Part shown: positions 7,244-13,637 of the stretch, in pieces
Numbering within the stretch: the first letter of the stretch is position 1
Layout of the letters: each line of letters begins with the position of its first letter
Assembly: GCA_947258975.1 (NCBI GenBank)
Contig: CAMYKK010000014.1
Location: 1-64,000 of the forward strand
Source of the DNA: an uncultured Gammaproteobacteria bacterium
GTDB taxonomy: Bacteria > Pseudomonadota > Gammaproteobacteria > Arenicellales > JAANXG01
DNA: 64,000 bases
Reading direction: 5' to 3'
Notes under the pieces: generated by a model
Told to the model about the DNA's origin: nothing
What the model saw: only the letters and a program-made list of their open reading frames with translations
Database searches by the model: none
Translations under genes and position numbers: made by a program

Positions 7244-8119
7244 CTACGTGTCTTTTGCGTTCGGAGCTTGTTCGAGTTCCGGGTCCTCTTGCAGCTCTTG
7301 ACTGTCGAAGAAATAGACGCCGAAGTTCATGCGGTGCTGCGCGTGCGGAGATTGTCGATCTCGGTGCTGTAGCTGTCGTGCCCGCTTATTCAGGGTCTTG
7401 AGCGCCTTCATGCCTTCTTTTTCGGACAACGCCGCCAAGATCTTGACCGAGTCCGGCGACAAGTCGTCGTAGTACACACTGCGTTCAAGAAAGGGCGGTG
7501 TGCCGCCTTGCACGTTGTGTCTGGCCGCCGCCATGTGGTCGTGGAGATTGCGGCCAAAGTAATACGCCTTTTCGTCAAACCCCTTAGATGGCACGAAGGC
7601 CTCTTCCTGCAGGCACACCCGGTCCTGGTCATCGATCGCGACCGCTTCCAGGCGCAACCACTCGTCCAGGACCGCCCGTGGCCGGATGTCTCTGCTCACC
7701 GAGCTCACCAGGTCCTCGAAACCCGGACCGCCGTCGCCGTGCCGCCGGCGCGGGAGCGGCCGGGGATTGCCGGCGCGGTCAAGAAATCGATCGTCGCTGA
7801 TCCACAGTGCGACCAACTGCGCGCCCAGGTAGATGCTGGCAGGGGGGGGCTCGTCAACCGTGGGTTCACGGCGTAGCCGTCGTACGTCCTTGCGGTGGAC
7901 GCCGGTCAGTAACGTAATGCGGCTATCGGTCTGATTCTTGCCGCGCAGGCGGAATTCTTGTTCCGCAACCTCGACAAAGATCGATTTCAGGATCCCTGAC
8001 AACCACGTGTAAGTCAGCTTGTGATCAAGCAACAACCCCACCAGCGGTCGCAACACGCGCTTTACCGCAGAGACGAGGGCCGGTGGCGCCCGTTGGCTTT
8101 TGGATTCGGTATTCGGCAT
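7244..8119 (-). CDS. DUF6502 family protein, possible DNA-binding regulator
   Basis: 291 residues from the ATG at 8119. The N-terminal third carries the family pattern: Val-Leu-Arg-Pro-Leu-Val-Gly-Leu-Leu-Leu, a Lys-Ser-Ile-Phe-Val-Glu-Val-Ala segment, then Asp-Ser-Arg-Ile-Thr-Leu-Leu-Thr-Gly-Val-His-Arg-Lys-Asp-Val-Arg-Arg-Leu-Arg. The last looks like a helix-turn-helix. The remainder is uncharacterised. A TTG at 8149 is possible, but a TATAAT on the minus strand at 8159-8164 would leave it no leader, so 8119 is preferred. The gene is divergent from the lipoprotein gene at 8226, and the GTGGG-N7-CCCAC repeat lies between them. I infer a local regulator; the family has no established function that I know of. 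Confidence 0.7.
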   Translation of the reverse strand: MPNTESKSQRAPPALVSAVKRVLRPLVGLLLDHKLTYTWLSGILKSIFVEVAEQEFRLRGKNQTDSRITLLTGVHRKDVRRLRREPTVDEPPPASIYLGAQLVALWISDDRFLDRAGNPRPLPRRRHGDGGPGFEDLVSSVSRDIRPRAVLDEWLRLEAVAIDDQDRVCLQEEAFVPSKGFDEKAYYFGRNLHDHMAAARHNVQGGTPPFLERSVYYDDLSPDSVKILAALSEKEGMKALKTLNKRARQLQHRDRQSPHAQHRMNFGVYFFDSQELQEDPELEQAPNAKDT

Positions 8120-8158
8120 TCGTGCGCTCGGCCACACCCGGCTATCCAATTAGCGATG

Positions 8159-8164
8159 ATTATA
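8159..8164 (-). promoter_or_regulatory. -10 hexamer for the DUF6502 gene
   Basis: The minus strand reads TATAAT here, a consensus -10 box that places the transcript start near 8152. The region where its -35 would fall (about 8182-8187) is covered by the right arm of the operator candidate. Confidence 0.4.
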
Positions 8165-8165
8165 C

Positions 8166-8192
8166 TTGACGTGGGTATTTTTCCCACATAAT
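8166..8192 (+). promoter_or_regulatory. Promoter of the second lipoprotein gene with operator in the spacer
   Basis: TTGACG (8166-8171) and CATAAT (8187-8192) give a -35/-10 pair with a 15-nt spacer. The inverted repeat GTGGG-N7-CCCAC (8171-8187) fills that spacer, overlapping both hexamers by one base. A protein bound there would block RNA polymerase, and the same site would cover the -35 of the divergent DUF6502 gene. Confidence 0.5.
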
Positions 8193-8225
8193 CTTTGGCT
8201 ACCGACGTACTCCCAATACCACCTA

Positions 8226-8885
8226 ATGCATTTAGTCGCACACTCCAAAATCCGCCTCACCATCGCTGCCGCCGCATCGTTGTTGCTGACCTCATGCGGC
8301 GGCGGGGGGACCACCGCCGGCGCCGGTGGATCCGGGATCGGCGGCACCGGTATTACGGCCACGGTTAACGGTAACGTGGTCCAGGTCGTCGCCCGGGGCT
8401 GGAGCCCGAATCAGGGCGTGCTACCGGCACGCATGCTGGCAGCGGTCGTCGATTTGTTGGCGGCGCAGGTTCATGCACAAAGCGGCGGCGTCGGTGGTAT
8501 CGGCGTGCGCGGCGGTGGTCAGCAAACGGTGACGGACGCGACGGGCCGCTTCAACCTGCCTAATGTAACGCCCAGCAACAATTTCCAGATTGTGCTGACG
8601 TTACCGGATAATCAGCAGATCGGACTGGCGGTCGGTTCAGTGCTGGCGGGGTCTACGGTGCAAGTTTCCAACATCGTCATCAACAAAAGCCAGAGCAGCG
8701 CAACACCGAGCGCCGTTGACGTTAAACGGGACGAAGACAGCGTGAGCACCGGTGAGGATGACGCCAGTGTGAGTGAACAGAACGCCGGGGAACAGCCGGA
8801 CGGTATCAGCAACGATGAGGCAACTGGCGGTGCGGAAGAGAGCCCCGATGACGATCCGGACGGCGACGACAACCCCAGCACCTGA
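8226..8885 (+). CDS. Lipoprotein with Gly-rich leader and acidic tail
   Basis: 219 residues from the ATG at 8226. A TTG at 8166 lies inside the promoter and would put the signal peptide 20 residues in. The leader ends Leu-Thr-Ser-Cys (lipidated Cys 24), followed by four glycines. A beta-sandwich-like segment at about 95-165 has Val-Thr-Asp-Ala-Thr-Gly-Arg-Phe-Asn-Leu, the same motif as in the lipoprotein at 6178-6846. Residues about 170-219 are rich in Asp/Glu/Ser. The two proteins share leader type, order of parts and upstream operator core, so they are probably co-regulated paralogues. Cell-surface or periplasmic role unknown. Confidence 0.75.
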   Translation: MHLVAHSKIRLTIAAAASLLLTSCGGGGTTAGAGGSGIGGTGITATVNGNVVQVVARGWSPNQGVLPARMLAAVVDLLAAQVHAQSGGVGGIGVRGGGQQTVTDATGRFNLPNVTPSNNFQIVLTLPDNQQIGLAVGSVLAGSTVQVSNIVINKSQSSATPSAVDVKRDEDSVSTGEDDASVSEQNAGEQPDGISNDEATGGAEESPDDDPDGDDNPST

Positions 8886-8887
8886 GA

Positions 8888-8902
8888 GGGGGTCAGACCC
8901 CC
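8888..8902. repeat. GGGGTCAGACCCC palindrome
   Basis: GGGGGTCAGACCCCC begins 2 nt after the lipoprotein stop. The core recurs at 13547, 13573, 19324 and 19345, always next to gene 3' ends or within an operon gap. It is a dispersed palindromic repeat, here a single unit without a T-run. Confidence 0.6.
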
Positions 8903-8930
8903 CAAAACGGTATCTGTCCCCGCAGTGTCG

Positions 8931-9749
8931 TTAGGCAGTGGCGTCGGGGCGAGCTTTTTCGAGCAGGGTGGATGCGTCGTCGGTGGTGCTCCACTGCGCG
9001 AGGCCGATCTTGATCCCCAGATCCACGCTCTGCCCGTTTTGTGCGGTGATTCGCGTGGTGCCGAGAATCGGTTCGAGCTTGTCGATCAGGATCTTGACAC
9101 CCTCGGTGTTGGTCTCCGGCAGCACAACAAGGAATTCGTAATCGGAAAGACGTCCGGCGAAATCGATGTTTCTGACGTTGTCGGCTAATTTGAGGCCTAA
9201 GTCCCGCAGGATCTGCTCACGGTCCGGGCGATCGATATCGTTCCTACGCAGTCCAGCGATGTCGATACGCACAATGGCCAGCGCGTTCCCGTACCGCCGG
9301 GATCGGGAGACTTGTTCGAAAAGCTCGCGATACATACTCGCTGGGGTCAGTAATCCGGTGTGGGTATCCATCCTCGCCACCTCAAGGAGCAGGTCGGCAT
9401 AACCGCCGATTTCGCTGACTAGATCGCTCACGTCCGTGAACAAGACAACTTTGTGATCGTTGCCGCACGCGGCGGTCGACACCCGCAAGCGCTTGTCTGC
9501 GTCATGGATGGGTTGATAGATCCCCTGTCCGAGTTCTTCCGTTGTCTTGATGGGGAGGTCCCCGAACGCGATGTTCTGTGTCTCCTGTTGCACGATGCCG
9601 AGCTGCGCGTAAAAGCCAGGATTCGCCCACTGAACGCGTTCATCCGACCCCATGATGCAGACGCCGACAGGCAGCTGCGAAAGTATATGCTTGACGTCAA
9701 CGGTGAGACCGGGCCATTCCTTCTTTGTTGTATTGTCGTTAGAACTCAC
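8931..9749 (-). CDS. PAS-GGDEF protein with degenerate active site
   Basis: 272 residues from a GTG at 9749, preceded by GAGGG. Residues about 18-110 resemble a PAS domain (Leu-Pro-Val-Gly-Val-Cys-Ile-Met-Gly near 26). Residues about 130-265 form a GGDEF domain, with the start Asp-Thr-His-Thr-Gly-Leu-Leu-Thr-Pro-Ala. The active-site loop reads Gly-Arg-Leu-Ser-Asp-Tyr-Glu-Phe instead of Gly-Gly-Asp/Glu-Glu-Phe, so the two glycines that hold GTP are missing and diguanylate cyclase activity is unlikely. It may sense a ligand through PAS and signal by interaction. It is the last gene of the oxidoreductase operon, 38 nt after the beta subunit gene. Confidence 0.75.
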   Translation of the reverse strand: MSSNDNTTKKEWPGLTVDVKHILSQLPVGVCIMGSDERVQWANPGFYAQLGIVQQETQNIAFGDLPIKTTEELGQGIYQPIHDADKRLRVSTAACGNDHKVVLFTDVSDLVSEIGGYADLLLEVARMDTHTGLLTPASMYRELFEQVSRSRRYGNALAIVRIDIAGLRRNDIDRPDREQILRDLGLKLADNVRNIDFAGRLSDYEFLVVLPETNTEGVKILIDKLEPILGTTRITAQNGQSVDLGIKIGLAQWSTTDDASTLLEKARPDATA

Positions 9750-9787
9750 AATCTACCCTCTATAAAGTGATCAACAGAAAAACCCAA

Positions 9788-10669
9788 TTAACCGGCGCCT
9801 GCTTGCTCAGCAGGTTTGCCTCCGGCGCGGATCATGACTTCGTCAAGGGTATCACTCAATGTCGGACGATTCTCCACGTAATACAGCCCGACCGCCGGCC
9901 GGTCGACCTTGGTGGCCTCTCGAATCGCCGCCAAACGGTTGGAATGGTCATGATCTTCCGGTAGGTTGCGCACCGAGAAATCTAGATTGCGGTAGGTGCG
10001 ATCGGTCTTATCAAAGGTAACGCATGGGGACAAGATATGCAGATATGAAAAACCACGATGTTTGATCGCCGCGCGTATCATTTCGGCAAGGTGGCCGGGT
10101 TGCCCGGCGTAGGCCTGACCAACCCAACTCGCGCCATAGGAGAGCAGCATCATCAGCGGATTAAGGGGCTGGTCGTGATTCTCGAATGGTGAAGTTGATG
10201 TCGTGAAGCCGATGGCGGAGGTCGGGGATACCTGGCCTTTGGTTAGACCATAGATGCCATTGTCGAATAACAGGTAAGTAATGTCGACGTTGCGCCGCGC
10301 GACATGGGGAATATGTCCGCCGCCGATCGCGAAACCATCGCCGTCTCCCCCCACCACGACCACCGTCAGCTTGTCGTTGGCCACCTTGATCCCCGTAGCC
10401 ACCGGCAGCGTGCGGCCATGGAGTGTGTGGAATCCATACGTCTCCATGAAGAAAGGAAAGCGCGACGCGCAGCCGATACCGGACACTATCACCACGTCCT
10501 CGTTGCGCAAGCCGATCTCATTCAAGGCCCACGTAACACCCTCGGTCATACTGTAGTAGCCGCATCCCGGACACCATGTGGGTAGGGATTTCGAGCGGTA
10601 GCCAAGGCGTCCGCTGCCGCGAATCTCTTCGAGTTTGTCCTCAAGGTATATGGGATGTTCGGGAGACAT
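9788..10669 (-). CDS. korB: 2-oxoacid:ferredoxin oxidoreductase, beta subunit
   Basis: 293 residues. The subunit binds thiamine diphosphate: Cys-Pro-Gly-Cys-Gly at 33-37, the ThDP/Mg motif Gly-Asp-Gly-Asp-Gly-Phe at 108-113, and Asp-Asn-Gly-Ile-Tyr-Gly-Leu-Thr-Lys-Gly-Gln at 136-146 (family: NxxYGMTGGQ). With the alpha/gamma subunit it decarboxylates a 2-oxoacid to acyl-CoA and reduces ferredoxin, reversibly. 2-oxoglutarate is the likeliest substrate for this subgroup, but pyruvate cannot be excluded from sequence alone. It lies 24 nt downstream of the alpha gene on the same strand. Confidence 0.85.
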   Translation of the reverse strand: MSPEHPIYLEDKLEEIRGSGRLGYRSKSLPTWCPGCGYYSMTEGVTWALNEIGLRNEDVVIVSGIGCASRFPFFMETYGFHTLHGRTLPVATGIKVANDKLTVVVVGGDGDGFAIGGGHIPHVARRNVDITYLLFDNGIYGLTKGQVSPTSAIGFTTSTSPFENHDQPLNPLMMLLSYGASWVGQAYAGQPGHLAEMIRAAIKHRGFSYLHILSPCVTFDKTDRTYRNLDFSVRNLPEDHDHSNRLAAIREATKVDRPAVGLYYVENRPTLSDTLDEVMIRAGGKPAEQAGAG

Positions 10670-10693
10670 GATGAATTACCTCGTGTTGCGTAC

Positions 10694-12496
10694 TTACGCC
10701 GCGCTCTTGCGTAACTTACGTTTACCCGCGGCGCTGCGAATGGTATCCAGTATCTCGTTAACCGCCATCGGCTTGCCGGTCACGCGATTGAAACGGATCA
10801 CATCGCGTCCCACGGCGCCAGATACCAGGTTGGCAAACTGTCCTTCATAGTTGAGTTCCGGAACGATGACCTCTTTACAGTCTTTGAGGAAGCGTTTGAT
10901 CGGTTTCACCGGCAGCGGCGACAACATGACTACCTTCATGGCCGCGCAGCGAATCCCCTCGGCGCGTGCCAACAACATCGCCTCCAAGGTCTCACCGAAG
11001 GTCGAACCCCATGCCAATAGGCCCACGTCCACCTCGCCGGTGTCGCCGAAACGTTTGTAGATCGTGATACCCGGATGTTTGAGTGCGGCATTCAGTTTTT
11101 CGTGGCGCTTCTCGGTCATCTGAAAATGCATAGCTGACAGATCGTTGGGCCGCCCAAACTCATTGTGCTCGAGGCCGGTGGCGGTATGGATGCCGTGAGG
11201 GTCGCCCGGCACCGCACGCGGACTGATTCCGTCAGCCGTCAGTTCAAACCGCCGGTACGGTTCATTAGCGTTGTCCTGGGTGGGCCGTTTCCACGCGTCG
11301 CGCACGAATGGGTTTTTGTTCGGAAACACCACGGTCTCATAACGGTTTGATAGATACAAATCCAGCAGCACCACCACCGGGGTTTGATAAGCTTCCGCCA
11401 TCTCGAACGCGCGGCCGGCGCAGCGCCAGCAGCCTTCCACATTCGTTGGTGCGAGCACGATGCGCTTGGCGTCACCGTGTCCTCCGAACACGGCGATGTT
11501 GAGATCAGCCTGTTCGGTCTTGGTGGGCATGCCGGTACTCGGTCCGCCACGTTGTGAGACAAAGACCACTGCCGGGACCTCGGCCATTACTCCAAGCCCC
11601 ATCATCTCCGACATCAACGCGAAACCCGGTCCAGACGTCGCGGTTGCCGCGCGTGCGCCGGCAAAACCGGCGCCTACGGTGGCTGAGATTGCGGAAATCT
11701 CATCCTCGGTCTGCAACAACCGGGCGCCGTGTTTGGGCATCTCCACCGCCAATCGCTCCATGATGCTGGTAGCGGGGGTGATGGGATACCCGAAAAACGT
11801 CTCGATGCCGGCGTCGAGACAGCCGCGGACGACCGCCGCGTTGCCGGTCATCATGGTCGAATCGTGCACGCGCGTGCGCCGTGCCGGGGGACCGACCTCG
11901 ACCTTGTCGAAACGGTAGATCTCGGCGCCGTTGTCATAGCCGGCGTTGAATGCCGCGACGTTGCTCTGGGTCACCTCGGCAGCCTTGGTCTGGAACTTGG
12001 CGGCGATGGCATCGATGAAGGCCTGCCGCGGGAGTTGATATAGTCCGGCGACAAATCCCAAGGCAACGATGTTGCGCGAACGACTGGACCCGGTGGCCTG
12101 CTCGGAGATCTCGCGCATGGGCAGTCCATAGGGCAGTTGTCCAGGGTTGAGGTGGCCGGAGATGTGCCAGCCCTCATCGATCATGGTGATCGGCGCGGAA
12201 TCGTAAATCACCGCGCCGAAGTCGCGCACCTCCTCCGCGTGGGGAATGGCGTGCGCGTCATTGAGTGATACCAGCACATCGGTCTTGGGTTTCATCGAAT
12301 ACACCTGTTCGGTGGTGATGCGCGTACGGGCCACGCATTTCCCAAAGCCGCGGATCTCCGCAGGGTATTCGTCGAAGGCGATAACCCGGTATCCGGCGCG
12401 TGCCATCGCGCGCTTGAGGATGTCCCCCACGGCGATGGTGCCGTCGCCGGCTGAGCCGCATATCCCAATTTGTACGTCGGTGTGTATCGAAGTCAC
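10694..12496 (-). CDS. korA: 2-oxoacid:ferredoxin oxidoreductase, fused gamma-alpha subunit
   Basis: 600 residues. Residues about 5-190 are the gamma (acceptor) domain, beginning Val-Gln-Ile-Gly-Ile-Cys-Gly-Ser-Ala-Gly-Asp-Gly. Residues about 220-590 are the alpha pyrimidine-binding domain, with Phe-Gly-Tyr-Pro-Ile-Thr-Pro-Ala-Thr, the activating Glu in Gln-Thr-Glu-Asp-Glu-Ile-Ser-Ala, and Ala-Thr-Ser-Gly-Pro-Gly. The GTG at 12496 is taken as start: it overlaps the upstream stop by one base (TAGTG), and the domain begins at once. An in-frame upstream start (12637) would only read through the preceding gene in another frame. It pairs with the beta subunit downstream. Confidence 0.85.
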   Translation of the reverse strand: MTSIHTDVQIGICGSAGDGTIAVGDILKRAMARAGYRVIAFDEYPAEIRGFGKCVARTRITTEQVYSMKPKTDVLVSLNDAHAIPHAEEVRDFGAVIYDSAPITMIDEGWHISGHLNPGQLPYGLPMREISEQATGSSRSRNIVALGFVAGLYQLPRQAFIDAIAAKFQTKAAEVTQSNVAAFNAGYDNGAEIYRFDKVEVGPPARRTRVHDSTMMTGNAAVVRGCLDAGIETFFGYPITPATSIMERLAVEMPKHGARLLQTEDEISAISATVGAGFAGARAATATSGPGFALMSEMMGLGVMAEVPAVVFVSQRGGPSTGMPTKTEQADLNIAVFGGHGDAKRIVLAPTNVEGCWRCAGRAFEMAEAYQTPVVVLLDLYLSNRYETVVFPNKNPFVRDAWKRPTQDNANEPYRRFELTADGISPRAVPGDPHGIHTATGLEHNEFGRPNDLSAMHFQMTEKRHEKLNAALKHPGITIYKRFGDTGEVDVGLLAWGSTFGETLEAMLLARAEGIRCAAMKVVMLSPLPVKPIKRFLKDCKEVIVPELNYEGQFANLVSGAVGRDVIRFNRVTGKPMAVNEILDTIRSAAGKRKLRKSAA

Positions 12497-13515
12497 TAGT
12501 CGTACTCCCAGAATGGAGAGTATATCGTGCCGTCGGGTTTGAGCTGCAGGATCTCGTCGACGGCGGTGGTGAAGGTGACGTCGTCGCCGGTCATGTTCCT
12601 GGCTGCCACGTCGCCCATCGTCTTTACGTTTTTCCAACCATAATAGAATCGGTACGTGTTATGTTCTGGGGACCAGATCTGGCAAACGTCACCGGCTGCC
12701 CAGATGTCATCGCGGGTGGTTTGCAGTTGGGGATTCACCAGTACGCCACGTTCAATGTCGATCCCCGCATGGCTCATGAAGTCAACGCTGGGCGCTAATC
12801 CATAGAATGGCAGCACCACGTCTCCGGTTAGATCGCTGCCATCGTCGAACACCACCCGCCGGGCTGGACCCGTGCCGTTGCTTTGTTCGACACGGTCGAC
12901 CTGCTTGCCATCGACTACGTCGAGATGCATCTTTTCCAACGCCTGCAAATAACTCGACCGGGTCTCTTGGGTAAGTTCGTGGGGCCAGAAGGTTCGGTCA
13001 CCGGCGACAACGACGACTTTGTAATTGGTCTCAATCAGCGTACGTGCAAGGTCGAGGCCCAGGGCGTCGCCGCCGAGCATGATGACCACGCCGCCGTCGG
13101 GCAAAGCCTCGCGCATCGCCATCGCCACGCGAAAGTTGTTGAAACCATGCATCAACGGGATGGAGTCCAGCAAGCGTTCGGGGACGTAGGCGACGCCCCC
13201 GGTCGCCACCAGTAGCTGGTCATAGGTCACCACCTCACGGTGGGCGAGGGTTAGGGTCCGCTTGTTGGTGTCGACCTCGGTGACCAGGCTCTTGCGGCGC
13301 AGCTTGATTTTATTTTCTTCGTAGAACGCAGGAGGATAGACCAGATAGTCAACCCAGTCACAGCGCCCGCGAAACAGATCCGGAAGGTCGTAGCGGTTGT
13401 AGAACAACAGCGCACCTGCGGAGATGATGGTGATCTGGCTGCCCGGGTCGCGTTCACGCAATACACTGGCGGCATGGCTGCCGGCGACCCCGTTACCGAT
13501 AATGACATGATGCAT
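12496..13515 (-). CDS. NAD(P)/FAD-dependent oxidoreductase
   Basis: 339 residues of the pyridine nucleotide-disulfide oxidoreductase class. The FAD-binding Rossmann motif is at the N-terminus (Ile-Gly-Asn-Gly-Val-Ala-Gly-Ser-His-Ala). A central NAD(P) motif reads Met-Leu-Gly-Gly-Asp-Ala-Leu-Gly-Leu-Asp near 147, and the second FAD motif is Ile-Trp-Ala-Ala-Gly-Asp-Val near 265. The redox-active Cys pair of thioredoxin-type reductases is absent, so it resembles ferredoxin/rubredoxin reductases and the nitrite reductase flavin domain. Placed between a GltD-like protein and the ferredoxin oxidoreductase, it probably moves electrons between NAD(P)H and ferredoxin; this role is inferred. Confidence 0.8.
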   Translation of the reverse strand: MHHVIIGNGVAGSHAASVLRERDPGSQITIISAGALLFYNRYDLPDLFRGRCDWVDYLVYPPAFYEENKIKLRRKSLVTEVDTNKRTLTLAHREVVTYDQLLVATGGVAYVPERLLDSIPLMHGFNNFRVAMAMREALPDGGVVIMLGGDALGLDLARTLIETNYKVVVVAGDRTFWPHELTQETRSSYLQALEKMHLDVVDGKQVDRVEQSNGTGPARRVVFDDGSDLTGDVVLPFYGLAPSVDFMSHAGIDIERGVLVNPQLQTTRDDIWAAGDVCQIWSPEHNTYRFYYGWKNVKTMGDVAARNMTGDDVTFTTAVDEILQLKPDGTIYSPFWEYD

Positions 13516-13540
13516 GGCTCTAGCCTATCCGATAAAAGGG

Positions 13541-13591
13541 AAAAAAGGGGTCAGACCCCATTTGGAAATAATGGGGTCTGACCCCTTTTTT
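13541..13591. terminator. 20-bp hairpin built from GGGGTCAGACCCC repeats, inside the operon gap
   Basis: An A6-flanked GGGGTCAGACCCCA (13541-13560) pairs perfectly over 20 bp with 13572-13591 across an 11-nt loop. On the plus strand it is followed by a T-rich tract, and on the minus strand the stem itself ends in T6. It sits in the 122-nt gap between the GltD-like gene and the next gene of the same operon, so it could attenuate readthrough. It could equally be a repeat insertion tolerated there. Confidence 0.65.
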
Positions 13592-13637
13592 CTTTTTTTT
13601 CCCCGTTTTTTCTTGGCATTTCATGGAATGAATGTTT

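Noticed and set aside
10281-12542. Plus-strand frames of 90-150 codons across the oxidoreductase genes
   Set aside because: They are shadows of the GC-rich minus-strand genes, which carry intact cofactor motifs.
12497-12637. 47-residue N-terminal extension of the gamma-alpha oxidoreductase subunit
   Set aside because: The extra residues are the upstream gene read in another frame (Arg/His-rich, no family match); the GTG overlapping the upstream stop is the natural start.
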